The position numbers and the translations under genes are program-made. Of a DNA stretch of 64,000 nt, positions 45,813 to 55,994 are shown piece after piece (the first letter of the stretch is position 1; each line of letters opens with the position of its first letter). The stretch is from Solimicrobium silvestre. GTDB taxonomy: Bacteria > Pseudomonadota > Gammaproteobacteria > Burkholderiales > Burkholderiaceae_D. Below the pieces are notes generated by a model. The model had not been told where the DNA came from and did not search any database. It saw only the letters and a program-made list of their open reading frames with translations. The DNA lies in contig NZ_PUGF01000003.1 in NCBI RefSeq assembly GCF_002976435.1, positions 234,421 through 298,420 on the forward strand, written 5' to 3'.

Positions 45813-46787
45813 TTAGTGACTACGAATCATCGTACCGAATGCCTGTTCGGTCAGCACTTCCAGCAATAGGGAATGTTCAATTCGGCCATCAATAATATGT
45901 ACCGTATTGACACCCGATTTTGCAGCATCTAAAGCAGATGAAATTTTTGGCAGCATGCCGCCAGAAATTGTGCCGTCGGCGAACATTTCATCAATTTCAC
46001 GCGCGGACAAATCGGTAACCAGATTACCTTCTTTATCTAACACGCCAGGAATATTGGTCATCATGATGAGTTTTTCGGCTTTTAGAATCTCGGCAATTTT
46101 GCCGGCAACAACGTCGGCATTAATATTGTAAGCCTGGCCGTCGACACCAAAACCAATCGGCGAAATAATCGGGATAAAGGCATCGTCCTGCAACGCTTTA
46201 ACCACTGCTGGATTGATCGCGTCAATTTCACCGACGAATCCAATATCCAAAAATTTGCCCGGATTTTCACGGTCTGGCATTTCAAAACGACGCGCACGGA
46301 TTAAACCGCCGTCTTTGCCGGTTAAGCCAACAGCCTGACCACCATAATGATTGATCAGCATTACGATGTCTTGCTGCACTTCACCGCCCAGCACCCATTC
46401 AACGACTTCCATGGTTTCTTCATCGGTAATTCGCATGCCTTGCACAAAAGTGCCTTGCTTGCCGATTTTACGTAACGCGCTATCAATTTGCGGGCCGCCG
46501 CCATGCACCACGACCGGGTTCATGCCGACCAGCTTTAATAAAATTACATCGCGGGCGAAACCGTGCTTAAGACGTTCTTCCGTCATGGCATTACCGCCGT
46601 ATTTAACGACGATGGTTTTACCGTGGAATTTGCGAATATACGGCAGCGCTTCCGCTAAAATTTCCGCTTTAATGTGCGCGGGAATAGAATCTGTAGCTAG
46701 TTCGCTAACAATCGGCGTCGCTGTTGCTAAATCAGAAGCGGCATCAGTCAGTGAGTCGGAGGGCAATTCAGGAGGCAGATTGGTCAT
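45813..46787 (-). CDS. argB: Acetylglutamate kinase
   Basis: Second step of arginine synthesis. 324 aa from the ATG at 46787 (GGGA six bases upstream); a start 12 nt upstream is possible. The N-terminal 37 residues are an extra Ser/Thr/Ala-rich tail not in E. coli ArgB. The kinase core has [30 protein letters not shown] and DGGLI. It heads argB-HAD-slmA. Confidence 0.95.
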   Translation of the reverse strand: MTNLPPELPSDSLTDAASDLATATPIVSELATDSIPAHIKAEILAEALPYIRKFHGKTIVVKYGGNAMTEERLKHGFARDVILLKLVGMNPVVVHGGGPQIDSALRKIGKQGTFVQGMRITDEETMEVVEWVLGGEVQQDIVMLINHYGGQAVGLTGKDGGLIRARRFEMPDRENPGKFLDIGFVGEIDAINPAVVKALQDDAFIPIISPIGFGVDGQAYNINADVVAGKIAEILKAEKLIMMTNIPGVLDKEGNLVTDLSAREIDEMFADGTISGGMLPKISSALDAAKSGVNTVHIIDGRIEHSLLLEVLTEQAFGTMIRSH

Positions 46788-46890
46788 GTCAAATCCCATA
46801 AAATTATCGATGAGATTTTACAGCTAAATGCATGCCTCGTTCTGTGATTTTCTTGTAATAAGTCATTGAATCCAGTACGCTACCGCACAA

Positions 46891-47454
46891 ATGACTACTC
46901 CAACCCTATTCCAACAGCTTGAAGCCATGCGCCCGGCCTTGTTACGCTTTGCATTATTGCAATTGCGCAATCCCGAATTGGCGGAAGATTCTGTGCAAGA
47001 TGCCTTATTGGCGGTGCTAGAAAAACCAGATCAATTTGCTGGCGCTTCTAGCTTGCGCACTTATGTGATCGGCATTCTTAAATTTAAAATCATTGATGGC
47101 TTGCGGGTGGCTGGTCGTACTGTTCAAATTGAAACTGAAACAGACCAGTCTGAAGACGATGTCATTGATCATTTGTTTCAGGCTAACGGCCACACGGTTG
47201 ATCCTCCTCGCGCCTGGGGTAATCCCGAAGCAGTACTTGAACAACAAGATTTTTTTAAGGTGATGGAAGTTTGCCTGGAAAAATTACCCGCACAAAATGC
47301 CCGCGTATTTATGATGCGTGAATGGCTGGATTTAGAAACGGAAGAAATTTGTAAGGAATTAAACCTCAGCGCGTCTAATCTATGGGTGATCTTGTATCGC
47401 GCCAGATTGCGGCTGAGAGAATGCCTTGATATTAATTGGTTTGCACATAGTTAA
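46891..47454 (+). CDS. ECF-type RNA polymerase sigma factor
   Basis: 187 aa. Region 2 (LLRFALLQLRNPELAEDSVQDALLAV, then SLRTYVIGILKFKIIDGLR) and region 4 (EVCLEKLPAQNARVFMMREW, EEICKELNLSASNLWVILYRARLRLRECL). It is followed by a zinc anti-sigma gene 18 nt downstream, so the pair should form a stress-responsive switch. The signal is unknown. Confidence 0.92.
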   Translation: MTTPTLFQQLEAMRPALLRFALLQLRNPELAEDSVQDALLAVLEKPDQFAGASSLRTYVIGILKFKIIDGLRVAGRTVQIETETDQSEDDVIDHLFQANGHTVDPPRAWGNPEAVLEQQDFFKVMEVCLEKLPAQNARVFMMREWLDLETEEICKELNLSASNLWVILYRARLRLRECLDINWFAHS

Positions 47455-47472
47455 ACGCCTTTAGGACACATC

Positions 47473-47661
47473 GTGGGAATCAAACCTACTTGCAGAGAAG
47501 TACATCGCTTAGTTTCTGAGCAAATGGACAGAGACTTAAACCTTGTCGAAAAAACCCGCTTGCACTTGCACATGATGATCTGTGTCGCCTGCACCAACTT
47601 CGGCGGCCAAATGCGCCTTATCCGTCGCGCCATGCATCAGTTTCCTCTAGATAAAGAGTAA
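47473..47661 (+). CDS. Zinc-binding anti-sigma factor (zf-HC2 type)
   Basis: 62 aa, GTG start. The HxxxCxxC motif is in HLHMMICVACTNF with an earlier Cys (PTCREVHRL). Such small ZAS proteins hold their sigma factor and release it on oxidation or zinc loss. Lies directly after the sigma gene. Confidence 0.85.
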   Translation: MGIKPTCREVHRLVSEQMDRDLNLVEKTRLHLHMMICVACTNFGGQMRLIRRAMHQFPLDKE

Positions 47662-47664
47662 GTC

Positions 47665-47874
47665 ATGAGCATCTGCCCGCGCTGCGCCGCCCAATTCACC
47701 TGTGCCATGGCCGACCAGACCGGCCAGCCTTGCTGGTGCGCAGCGCTGCCCACGGAACCGGTTTTACCGATTTATCCGGAATTATCGTTAAGCGAAGATG
47801 CGCGTTGTTTTTGCCCGATTTGTTTGCAGGAGTGGAAGAAGAGCAAAGCATCCTCGAAAGATTGTAACGAATAG
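47665..47874 (+). CDS. Cysteine-rich CWC family protein
   Basis: 69 aa with eight cysteines in CxxC-like groups (CPRCAAQFTC, CWCAAL, CFCPICLQEW), so it probably binds zinc. Family named for the CWC motif; function unknown. It begins 4 nt after the anti-sigma stop and is likely the third gene of the sigma operon. Confidence 0.8.
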   Translation: MSICPRCAAQFTCAMADQTGQPCWCAALPTEPVLPIYPELSLSEDARCFCPICLQEWKKSKASSKDCNE

Positions 47875-48115
47875 CCAACCCGAGCTCATCGCTCAGAACC
47901 GTCATTTCATGACAAAAATGTAGATGTTCACCGCAAACATCATCATCTTGATTGCACAGCAATTAAAATCCCTGCACTTGATAAAAACCGGGTCGCGAAT
48001 TATTTGCCAGTTGACAATAAATTGGTTGATTAATAGTATTACCCAGCTTTCTTTCATTACGCCCATACCATCCGTATTCCCTTTGCAGCACACTCATTAA
48101 CGTTGAGGATTGCAC

Positions 48116-48850
48116 ATGACGACTACCGCATCAACCGATATCAACCACGTTCGCAGCTCCGCTTTTTCAACCCTGGTGAGCATGTTCACCGAGCCTTCCC
48201 GCGCCTTTGCCGCACTTGAAAAACGTTCTATGGTGTTGCTGCCATTATTGCTTGCCACGCTTGGATCTGCGCTGCTTTTACTGTGGTATTACCAAAGCGT
48301 GGATTTCGCCTGGTTACAAGAGAAATTATTAGCCGGAAAAGACATGGAGCCCGCGCAACTAGAAGCCGCTAAAAAATTCATGGGTAAAAGTACGCTCATC
48401 GGTATGTCACTTGCGAGCACATTCATCGGAATTCCCGTGTTTTATGCGCTGATTGCCGTTTATTTTCTTATCGTCGCCAAAGTCAGCAACTTAACCATCG
48501 GCTTTGGTCAATGGTTTGCTTTTGCCACTTGGTCGGCGGTGCCGAGTTTACTCAGTATTCCTCTGGGCGTAATTCAAATTTTATTGACGCAGCAAGGACA
48601 ACTGGCACCCAACCAACTCAACCCGCTCTCGCTCAATCAATTATTTTTTCATATCGACATGAACCTGCCTTGGGCCGGTCTGTTAGACAATATTACTGTC
48701 ACTAGCATCTGGGTGATGGTTCTAATGGTGATTGGCTTCCAGACATGGAGCAAAAAATCGCGCGCGACCAGTATCGCTGTTGTCGTAACACCGTGCCTGA
48801 TCATTTATGGCGTAATGGCAGTAATCAACTTAATGCATAAGGCATCATGA
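48116..48850 (+). CDS. YIP1-family membrane protein
   Basis: 244 aa with five or six hydrophobic segments; N-terminal LVSMFTEPSRAFAAL is the family mark. GAGG stands before the ATG. Its stop overlaps the next gene by ATGA, so it is coupled to a MacAB-like efflux set. Role in that set unknown; YIP1 proteins in bacteria are little studied. Confidence 0.82.
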   Translation: MTTTASTDINHVRSSAFSTLVSMFTEPSRAFAALEKRSMVLLPLLLATLGSALLLLWYYQSVDFAWLQEKLLAGKDMEPAQLEAAKKFMGKSTLIGMSLASTFIGIPVFYALIAVYFLIVAKVSNLTIGFGQWFAFATWSAVPSLLSIPLGVIQILLTQQGQLAPNQLNPLSLNQLFFHIDMNLPWAGLLDNITVTSIWVMVLMVIGFQTWSKKSRATSIAVVVTPCLIIYGVMAVINLMHKAS

Positions 48851-50088
48851 AACGTAAATGGTTAGTATTCACAGGAATCGCCTGCCTATTCGCCGTGCCT
48901 TTCCTGCTCAAGCTGGTGCATAGTGAGACAGCCCAATTGGTCGAGGTGCAAAAAGTAGCGCCGCGTGAGATCAAGGCGTCGATTCTTGCATCCGGTAATT
49001 TAGTGTTTCAGGAGCAGGCGTTATTGTCGCCGGAAGTGATCGGCAAAGTCCGCTCGGTTCTAGTGAAAGAAGGCGACCATGTTGAGGCTGGCCAGGTCGT
49101 TCTCACGCTGGACGATCAGGCTTATCGCGCCGATTTAGCGCAGCAGCAGGCGCTGGTTCGACAAGGGCAGATTGATATTGAACATCAACAACTCAGCATC
49201 ACCAATCAAACCAGTCAGTACCAACGCAAACTGGATATGCAGCGTTTGAAGATGGTTTCTGATTCGGCATTAGATGATGCCCGCTACGCTTTTGATTTAT
49301 CTAAAATTGAATTGCGCAAAAGCCGCGAAGGTTTGCAGCAAGCGCAAGCGGTGCTCAATCAAAGCATGGAACGTTTAGCTAAAACCAATATCCGTTCACC
49401 GATTTCTGGCACGGTCACTTCCTTAGATATCAAGGTCGGTGAAACGGCGGTAGCCAGCCAAATCGGCATTGCCGGTTCCAGCCTGATGACGATCGCCAAC
49501 ACCGCCAGCTTAATGGCTGAAGTGAATGTGGATGAAGCCGATATTGCCCGGATTATGCTTGGGCAAGAAGTGCTGATTCATACCGCTGCTTATCCCGATA
49601 CACCACTGACCGGCGTGGTTAAAACGATTCCTTTATCACCAAAAAAAGACTCAGGACAAACAGGCACATCGTTGGCGCGTAACTATTCCGTTAAAGTCAG
49701 CATTGCCAATCCAGACAAACTGATTCTTCATCCCGGCATGACGTGTCGCGCTGAAATTTATACCGCTACTTCAGGCAAATCCTTGGCAGTTCCATTGCAA
49801 GCGGTGCAGTCGAATAATGATCAACAAACCGATGTTGGCGCGGACAATAAAACAAAAAACAAAGCAACGGTCAAAATTGAAAACTATGTGTTTGTGCTAG
49901 AAAATGGCGTCAGCCACAAGCGGGTAGTGAAACTGGGTATTTCTGATGATACTAATCAAGAAATCGTGGCAGGTTTAACGCAGGGAGACTCCGTCATCAT
50001 CGGCCCTTATAAAATTTTGCGCCACTTAAAACCCGATGAAAAATTGCAGGCTAGCGCAGCCAATGAAACCGCTGCGGTTAAAAAATGA
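48847..50088 (+). CDS. Periplasmic adaptor (HlyD/MacA-like) of an ABC efflux pump
   Basis: 413 aa. N-terminal membrane anchor ([17 protein letters not shown]), biotinyl-lipoyl halves around [22 protein letters not shown] and [20 protein letters not shown], a helical hairpin between them, and a beta-barrel ([12 protein letters not shown]). It bridges the ABC permease to an outer membrane channel, which is not encoded here. It overlaps both neighbours by 4 nt. Confidence 0.92.
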   Translation: MKRKWLVFTGIACLFAVPFLLKLVHSETAQLVEVQKVAPREIKASILASGNLVFQEQALLSPEVIGKVRSVLVKEGDHVEAGQVVLTLDDQAYRADLAQQQALVRQGQIDIEHQQLSITNQTSQYQRKLDMQRLKMVSDSALDDARYAFDLSKIELRKSREGLQQAQAVLNQSMERLAKTNIRSPISGTVTSLDIKVGETAVASQIGIAGSSLMTIANTASLMAEVNVDEADIARIMLGQEVLIHTAAYPDTPLTGVVKTIPLSPKKDSGQTGTSLARNYSVKVSIANPDKLILHPGMTCRAEIYTATSGKSLAVPLQAVQSNNDQQTDVGADNKTKNKATVKIENYVFVLENGVSHKRVVKLGISDDTNQEIVAGLTQGDSVIIGPYKILRHLKPDEKLQASAANETAAVKK

Positions 50089-50813
50089 CTGAACTCATAC
50101 GCTTGCACGACATCGGCAAACAATACCAAATGGGTGGGGAAATCATTGCGGCGCTGGATGGCATTAATCTCACCATTCAACGCAATGAATACATGGCATT
50201 CATCGGCTCTTCAGGTTCGGGCAAATCCACCATGATGAATATTTTGGGCTGTTTGGATACGCCGAGCAGAGGCAGCTATTCTTTAAATGGCCGCAATGTG
50301 GCCAGCATGAGTCAAGCTGAACTGGCGCAAACCAGGAACCGTGAAATCGGTTTTATTTTTCAGAGTTTTAATTTGCTGCCGCGCGCTACAGCGCTGCAAA
50401 ATGTCATGCAGCCGCTGATTTATCGCGGCATTCGACCGGCTGAACGCGAGCGACGTGCGCGACAAGTGTTAGCACGAGTCGGCTTAGAAAATCGCGTTGA
50501 CCACTTACCCAACCAGCTCTCCGGCGGGCAGCGCCAACGGGTTGCGATTGCACGTGCTTTATGCGGCGAGCCGTCTATATTGCTGGCAGATGAACCCACC
50601 GGCAACTTAGATTCCACCACCGCTGCCGACATCATGAGCTTGTTTGATACCTTGCACTCGGAAGGGCAAACCATCATTGTGGTGACGCACGAACCCGACA
50701 TCGCCAACCACTGTCAACGAACGGTGCGCTTATCTGATGGACGGGTTCTCACTGATACAAATACAGCATCAACTACAGCGCTGTCTCCAACTGAGGAAAT
50801 AGTCCGTGGTTAG
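50085..50813 (+). CDS. ABC efflux ATPase (MacB/LolD type)
   Basis: 242 aa. Walker [25 protein letters not shown], Walker [13 protein letters not shown], His loop VVTHEPDIA. Belongs to the MacB-type ATPases, here a separate chain rather than fused to the permease. The permease start (GTG) overlaps by 8 nt. Confidence 0.93.
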   Translation: MTELIRLHDIGKQYQMGGEIIAALDGINLTIQRNEYMAFIGSSGSGKSTMMNILGCLDTPSRGSYSLNGRNVASMSQAELAQTRNREIGFIFQSFNLLPRATALQNVMQPLIYRGIRPAERERRARQVLARVGLENRVDHLPNQLSGGQRQRVAIARALCGEPSILLADEPTGNLDSTTAADIMSLFDTLHSEGQTIIVVTHEPDIANHCQRTVRLSDGRVLTDTNTASTTALSPTEEIVRG

Positions 50814-52035
50814 TTTTCTTGAAAGCATACGCTCCGCTTTACTCAGCATCCGCGCTCATGCGTTGCGCAGTTTTTTGACCGCACTCGGCATCATCATCGG
50901 CGTTGCTTCGGTGATTGCCGTGGTCTCAATTATTCAAGGTTTTTCTGCCACCATTGGTGACCAATTTAAGGGCTTGGGCTCCAACAGTTTAACGGTGTAC
51001 GCTTACACACCGTTTGAACTCCAGTTGCAAGGAGTTGTGAATCGTTTGAGCTTGAATGATTATTCCCAAGTATTGCAGCATATTGAAGGCGTGAGCAATG
51101 TTTCACCATCCTTCATGCCATTTGGCAATTCGGGCACGACCGTAAAAAACAGCAGCACCTCAACCTTCACCCGGGTTCAGGCGATTACGACGAACTACCA
51201 GGACGCTAACCAAATTTATCCTGAATTAGGTCGGTTTATTACTAGCGACGACAATCAGTCACGCCGCAAAGTGTGCGTAATTGGCAGTAAATTACGTGAA
51301 AACTTAAAGCTACCGAATGATCCGCTCGGCAGTTATATTGAAATCGGCGGCGAATGGTTTAAGGTCATCGGCGTGACCGAATCTCGCGGTGAAATGTTTG
51401 GCATAAGCCAGGACGATTACGCCTTAATTCCGTTTTCGGTCGGCCAAACCATCGCTGGCAATGCCGCCAAAATTAGTGTTGTCATCACATTTACGGTTGA
51501 TCAAATGGAGCAGCTCGATGAAATCCAGGATCGGGTTACCGCATTGCTGCGCCAATTACATCGTTTAAAACCCGGCCAGGCTAACGATTTCAAAGTACAA
51601 ACAGCGCAGCAACTAACCGATACTTTTTCAAAAATCATCGACACCATGACCTTGGTGTTAGGCGGCATCGTCAGCGTTTCTTTGCTGGTTGGCGGGATTG
51701 GGATTATGAATATTATGTTGGTGTCGGTCACTGAGCGCACCCGCGAAATCGGCATCTGCAAAGCCTTGGGTGCACAACGCCACCATATTTTGATGCAGTT
51801 CTTAATTGAAGCCGTGCTCTTGTCGATTTTGGGCGGTCTGATTGGTTTGGGACTTGGCTATTTGCTCGGCATCGGCGCGGCAAAAATGATTCCCAACTTC
51901 CCCGCTGCCTCCGTACCTTGGTGGGCGGTGCTGCTGTCTTTCGGTTTTTCCAGCGTAGTCGGCATTGTGTTTGGCATTATGCCGGCGGCAAAAGCGGCCA
52001 ATCTTGATCCGATTGAGGCTTTGCGCTATGAATAA
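50806..52035 (+). CDS. ABC efflux permease (MacB/FtsX type)
   Basis: 409 aa with one N-terminal helix ([21 protein letters not shown]), a large periplasmic MacB-like domain (about 45-270) and three C-terminal helices, with the family motif [22 protein letters not shown] and [23 protein letters not shown] start with GAGGAAAT upstream. Together with the adaptor and ATPase it exports an unknown substrate (peptides, siderophores or drugs in relatives). Confidence 0.92.
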   Translation: MVSFLESIRSALLSIRAHALRSFLTALGIIIGVASVIAVVSIIQGFSATIGDQFKGLGSNSLTVYAYTPFELQLQGVVNRLSLNDYSQVLQHIEGVSNVSPSFMPFGNSGTTVKNSSTSTFTRVQAITTNYQDANQIYPELGRFITSDDNQSRRKVCVIGSKLRENLKLPNDPLGSYIEIGGEWFKVIGVTESRGEMFGISQDDYALIPFSVGQTIAGNAAKISVVITFTVDQMEQLDEIQDRVTALLRQLHRLKPGQANDFKVQTAQQLTDTFSKIIDTMTLVLGGIVSVSLLVGGIGIMNIMLVSVTERTREIGICKALGAQRHHILMQFLIEAVLLSILGGLIGLGLGYLLGIGAAKMIPNFPAASVPWWAVLLSFGFSSVVGIVFGIMPAAKAANLDPIEALRYE

Positions 52036-52110
52036 AGGCGGAAAATGATGCTATTTACGCCCTTTTCATATACTCCCTTGTTTTTTTGAAACAGGTAACG
52101 TAACCATTAC

Positions 52111-52183
52111 TCACCATCCTCGCGCAGGCGAGGAGCAACGGCTACAACGTAGAATGGTGGATTCCTGCCTGTGGGGAAGCGAT
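52111..52183. repeat. Decayed GTCATTCCCGC-type palindromic repeat
   Basis: Arms around CCTCGCGCAGGCGAGG and GGATTCCTGCCTGTGGGG are altered versions of the element at 9531-9622, with the same order and spacing but several changes. It separates the efflux operon from the convergent acetyltransferase gene. Confidence 0.55.
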
Positions 52184-52213
52184 GATATTTAAAAATTAGT
52201 TATAAATTAATAC

Positions 52214-52672
52214 TTAATCCAAAGTCAGGTTATACGTATAAAACTCTTCATCCCGCACCCAACCTAGCGACGCATACAGCGATTGCGCCGTACTATTAGT
52301 TTTTGCCGTTGTCAGATCAAGCCGGGCTTTACCGTCGGAAATCCCCAGTTCACGTGCCGCATTAAGTAAATGCTTCGCAACGCCGTTGCCGCGTGCCTCT
52401 GGGCTGACGAACAAGTCATATAAAACATAAATTGGTTGCGCCAATACTGAGCAAAATGTGGGGTACAACTGGCAAAATCCGCTCAGGCCGCCCGCGCTGT
52501 TTTCGGCGACCAAAATAACGGATTCGCGCTTTTCCACTCTCGTAGCCAGGTAGTGTTCGGCAAGCGCCAAATCAGGTGCTTGCTCATAAAATTGACGATA
52601 TGCGTCAAACAATTGGGCCAGCTCGTTCAAATCACGGTGCTCAAATTTTCTAATTAATGCCTGATATTTCAT
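52214..52672 (-). CDS. GNAT-family N-acetyltransferase
   Basis: 152 aa from MKYQALIRKFEHRD; other starts at 52684 and further up are possible. The acetyl-CoA site is VSPEARGNGVAKHLLNAA (R/QxxGxG/A), then LDLTTAKTNSTAQSLYASLGW, the usual last part. The acceptor is unknown. It is monocistronic. Confidence 0.85.
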   Translation of the reverse strand: MKYQALIRKFEHRDLNELAQLFDAYRQFYEQAPDLALAEHYLATRVEKRESVILVAENSAGGLSGFCQLYPTFCSVLAQPIYVLYDLFVSPEARGNGVAKHLLNAARELGISDGKARLDLTTAKTNSTAQSLYASLGWVRDEEFYTYNLTLD

Positions 52673-52809
52673 TAAATTACCCATGCGATTAAAAAAAGTT
52701 AAAAATAAAGTGGAAATCTGAAAAAACCTTGTCAACCACAACCCGCACACCCCGTTATTAGAGCGTGGGTTGCTTTACTTAACGTAGTCTAAACTTAATA
52801 GGATCTAAC

Positions 52810-53031
52810 ATGAAAACCATTATCTCCGCATTAGTTGCTAGTTTGTTTGCTGTTTCTGCTTTCGCTGCTGCTCCAGCTACTCCAGCTGCCGCTTCAACTC
52901 CAGCACCAGCCGCTACACCAGCTGCAATGCCAGCCAGCACTCCTGCTTCAACACCAGTAAAAAAACATAAAAAGCACCATAAAGCAGCTGCCGCTTCAAC
53001 ACCAGCCGCAACTCCAGCTGCATCAAAATAA
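52810..53031 (+). CDS. Small exported Ala/Pro/Thr-rich, Lys/His-rich protein
   Basis: 73 aa. Signal peptide MKTIISALVASLFAVSAFAA, then a low-complexity mature part of Ala, Pro, Thr and Ser with a basic cluster KKHKKHHK in the middle. It resembles acid-shock (Asr-like) proteins in layout. AGGA precedes the ATG, and a strong terminator follows, so it has its own transcript. A frame on the opposite strand is a shadow of its repetitive sequence. Confidence 0.75.
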   Translation: MKTIISALVASLFAVSAFAAAPATPAAASTPAPAATPAAMPASTPASTPVKKHKKHHKAAAASTPAATPAASK

Positions 53032-53060
53032 GATTCACCCGTTTTGATGTTAGTCCAGAT

Positions 53061-53095
53061 CAAATAGACAGGCATAGCCTGTCTATTTGCTTTTT
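53061..53095 (+). terminator. Rho-independent terminator
   Basis: 13-bp perfect stem (53061-53073 with 53077-53089), ATA loop, then CTTTTT. It ends the small exported protein gene 30 nt after its stop. Confidence 0.92.
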
Positions 53096-53239
53096 AAGTC
53101 TAGCTGCAGTTAAGTCTAGCACCTCTAAATTAATTCCCAAAAGAAACTTTTCACCACGGCACTGCCAAACCTTGCCAGTCCTGCGCTTCACGCAAAACAG
53201 AATAATAAAAATAGCTGGTAGCAAACCCGTTGAATGCAT

Positions 53240-53248
53240 TGTTATAAT
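53240..53248 (+). promoter_or_regulatory. Extended -10 promoter of the GDT1 leader
   Basis: TGTTATAAT: a perfect -10 with the TGn extension. The start would be near 53255, at the first base of the riboswitch. No good -35 is seen, as usual for extended -10 promoters. Confidence 0.65.
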
Positions 53249-53254
53249 GCGGGC

Positions 53255-53405
53255 TGTCATTGGGGAGTAGCCGCCCTTCATCTAGAAAGGGACTTACATC
53301 AACAGACTTGTCGCCCGCGACATGGTGTAAGTGATTCCAAGAATTTGGCGAGACCTTTGACCGTATTGCTTCCGCATGGCCGGGGTAGCATGCGGTCATC
53401 GCGTT
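53255..53405 (+). promoter_or_regulatory. yybP-ykoY (manganese) riboswitch
   Basis: The leader contains GGGGAGTAGCC (53262-53272) and GGGGTAGC (53382-53389), the two conserved loops that form the metal site in yybP-ykoY RNAs, with paired regions between them (CGCCC...GGGAC). It lies upstream of a GDT1-family gene, a standard target; this class senses Mn2+ and turns genes on. Confidence 0.85.
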
Positions 53406-53427
53406 TCTACCGGTCAAGGAGTCCAAT

Positions 53428-54018
53428 GTGTTACAACCATTTCTAGTTTCAACCAGTGTCGTCGCGTTAGCCGAAATTGGCGATAAAACGCAATTACTAT
53501 CCCTCGTCCTCGCTGCGCGTTATCGCAAACCCTTGCCGATCGCTCTTGGTGTATTGGTTGCGACGCTCGCCAACCATGCCGGAGCTGGCGGATTAGGCAC
53601 CTTATTATCTGGCATATTAAATCCCACCGTGCTGAATTGGGCGGTCGTCGCGTCGTTTGTACTGATGGCAGGATGGATTTTGATCCCCGATAAGCTGGAC
53701 GAAGGCGAACTTGCCATGCCCAAGAAAGCGATGGGCGTATTTGGTACTACGGTGTTCGTTTTCTTTCTCGCGGAAATGGGTGATAAAACGCAGATTGTGA
53801 CGATTGCCTTGGCGGCGCGTTACCATGATTTTTTTGGAGTGGTCAGCGGCAGCACATTGGGTATGATACTGGCGAACGTGCCGGTTATTTACCTTGGCAG
53901 CCGTTTTGCCAACAAGCTCCCAATCAAGGCCGTGCACATTATTGCATCCATCATTTTTGTGGTGCTAGGCGGGCTAGCATTAAGAAATGCCATCACCGGC
54001 ACCGCCTTCGCTATGTAG
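53428..54018 (+). CDS. GDT1/TMEM165 family (UPF0016) cation transporter
   Basis: 196 aa, six hydrophobic segments with two copies of the family motif ExGDKT (LAEIGDKTQLLSLVLAARY and LAEMGDKTQIVTIALAARY), the two halves having opposite orientation. Members export Mn2+ or exchange Ca2+/Mn2+ for H+. GTG start with AAGGAG seven bases upstream. The riboswitch in front fits a manganese exporter. Confidence 0.92.
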   Translation: MLQPFLVSTSVVALAEIGDKTQLLSLVLAARYRKPLPIALGVLVATLANHAGAGGLGTLLSGILNPTVLNWAVVASFVLMAGWILIPDKLDEGELAMPKKAMGVFGTTVFVFFLAEMGDKTQIVTIALAARYHDFFGVVSGSTLGMILANVPVIYLGSRFANKLPIKAVHIIASIIFVVLGGLALRNAITGTAFAM

Positions 54019-54063
54019 ACGCTGTTCACCGAATTAAGGTGTCAGATTGCTTTTGATATTACA

Positions 54064-54103
54064 AAAAAAGCCTCATCGGCATTTCAACCGATGAGACTTT
54101 TTC
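54064..54103. terminator. Terminator between the GDT1 gene and sppA
   Basis: CTCATCGG (54072-54079) pairs with CCGATGAG (54088-54095), and A and T runs flank it, so it can serve both convergent genes. Confidence 0.85.
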
Positions 54104-54137
54104 GTTAAACACTAAGTAACCAGGCTATGGGTTCATA

Positions 54138-55994
54138 TCATGGTACGCTGCACATGCAATGCGTCACCACACTAAACGCCTTATTACGGTCGGTCATATC
54201 TGATAACCAGCGCATATCATTTGTCATTTCTTGCGCAGCCTTAGGAGGAATTCCGGCTGGCAATATGTTGACATTGAAATGATCAGAAACTACTTTTGCT
54301 ATCGAGATATCAAATATTTTAAAGAAACGATCAAGCCCGGTTGGCTCGGCTTCAATATAATCCACATTGTAATTACCAGTCAGCTTGGCTCTTGCTGCAG
54401 CAGACTTAATCGCGTCACCATAACTTCCCAAAGTATCAACCAAGCCGCGTTCTTTGGCTTGCTGGCCAGTCCAGACCCGACCTTGTGCTACTTCATCGAT
54501 TTTCTCAGGCGTTGACTTACGTGCGACAGCTGCTTTGCTCGTGAATTCGGCATAGATATGGTTCACACTTTGCTGAATCAATTCAGCAAAACGCGGGTCT
54601 ATCGGACGCATCGGATCATAGCCACCACGCAACCAAGTCGTAGTAGTGCCAGCGCTATGCACGCCAATTTTTTCCATCGCTTTATCGGCGGTCGGCAAAA
54701 GTGCAAACACGCCGATGGAACCGGTAATGGTTGCGGCATCAGCGAAAACCTCATCGGCGCTCATTGATATCCAATAACCACCGGAAGCGGCAACATTACC
54801 CATCGAAACCACGACCGGCTTGCCAGCCAGACGAGTAATTTCCAGTTCGCGACGAATCAACTCTGAGCCAAATGCGCTACCGCCGGGAGAATCGATCCGC
54901 AATACCAGTGCTTTAATCTGGTCATCTTCACGGGCTTTACGGATTAAGTTGGCGGTGGATAAGCCACCGATAGAGCCTGGAGGCGCCATGCCGTCACTAA
55001 TTTCACCTTCAGCAACGATCACGCCGATGGCGTTGCCATTGGGATTAATAATCGGTTTTTGACGAGCTAAGTAATCTTCATAATTAACTTGGCGGAAGCT
55101 TTTTGTTTGCGCGTCTTTAACGCCACGATCCAACATCAGTTGACGCAATTCATCGCGGGTTTTTAAGCCGTCTACTAATTTATCGTTGAGTGCCAATTGT
55201 GCCAAATCACCATTCACTTGTTTGATTTGGTTGGGCAAATCATCAATATTACGCATGATGCTGCCAGATCCTAATTTGCGCGCTTTTTCTACATCATTAG
55301 TGTAGGTTGCCCACAGATCGTTATATAAAAATGCTTCTGCTTCCGATGCGGCATTAGATGGTCCATTAGCGATATACGGTTCTGCAAAGCTTTTATATGT
55401 ACCGACCCGCATCAAATTAACGGTAATGCCTAGTTTGTCTAGCGCATCACGGTAATAGTTTTTGTAACCGCCAAAACCTTCCAGCGCAACCATCCCCATC
55501 GGATGCACATACACTTCATTCGCATGCGCTGCCAAGAAGTATTGCTTCTGATTAAAGCTGGAGCCCCAAGCGACAATAGTTTTACCGCTGGCTTTAAAAC
55601 GGTCCAAGCCTGCTGCAACTTCGCGCAACATCGGCAAACCGGCGTTTTGCATTTCATCCAGCAATAACACGATACTGGTTATTTTTTTGTCTTTCGCTGC
55701 GGCGTCCAAGACATCAAGTACATCGCGCAACTGGGTATAATCTTTTTTCTCTCCCTGCGCTTGCATCATCAATAACTGGCTAGTACTGCCGCTTTGCTGC
55801 TCGACCAGATTGCCGCGCAAATCCAAGATTAATGCGGTTTTATCGTCCAGTTTTTTAATGCCGCCACCAAACAGCCCTACGGCTATAAAAATGATGACAA
55901 TTAGAAAGAGCAAATTCAAAAAAATCCGTCGACCGCCATCCAGCATGCGCCAAAGAAAACTAAAGCTGCGCTGAGCATATCGTAGTAGAGACAT
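54138..55994 (-). CDS. sppA: Signal peptide peptidase SppA, 67 kDa type
   Basis: 618 aa inner membrane serine peptidase (S49) that cleaves leftover signal peptides. One N-terminal helix (LNLLFLIVIIFIAVGLFGGG), then two S49 halves. The catalytic Lys lies in EGFGGYKNYYRDALDKLGI and the Ser in MGNVAASGGYWISMSADEVFA. AGGAG before the ATG supports the start. The last residues (KAFSVVTHCMCSVP) lie past the conserved end. Confidence 0.93.
   Translation of the reverse strand: MSLLRYAQRSFSFLWRMLDGGRRIFLNLLFLIVIIFIAVGLFGGGIKKLDDKTALILDLRGNLVEQQSGSTSQLLMMQAQGEKKDYTQLRDVLDVLDAAAKDKKITSIVLLLDEMQNAGLPMLREVAAGLDRFKASGKTIVAWGSSFNQKQYFLAAHANEVYVHPMGMVALEGFGGYKNYYRDALDKLGITVNLMRVGTYKSFAEPYIANGPSNAASEAEAFLYNDLWATYTNDVEKARKLGSGSIMRNIDDLPNQIKQVNGDLAQLALNDKLVDGLKTRDELRQLMLDRGVKDAQTKSFRQVNYEDYLARQKPIINPNGNAIGVIVAEGEISDGMAPPGSIGGLSTANLIRKAREDDQIKALVLRIDSPGGSAFGSELIRRELEITRLAGKPVVVSMGNVAASGGYWISMSADEVFADAATITGSIGVFALLPTADKAMEKIGVHSAGTTTTWLRGGYDPMRPIDPRFAELIQQSVNHIYAEFTSKAAVARKSTPEKIDEVAQGRVWTGQQAKERGLVDTLGSYGDAIKSAAARAKLTGNYNVDYIEAEPTGLDRFFKIFDISIAKVVSDHFNVNILPAGIPPKAAQEMTNDMRWLSDMTDRNKAFSVVTHCMCSVP

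Noticed and set aside
52779..53075. Minus-strand 98-codon Ala/Gly/Val-rich frame
   Set aside because: A mirror of the repetitive codons of the small exported protein on the plus strand, which has a signal peptide, RBS and terminator.
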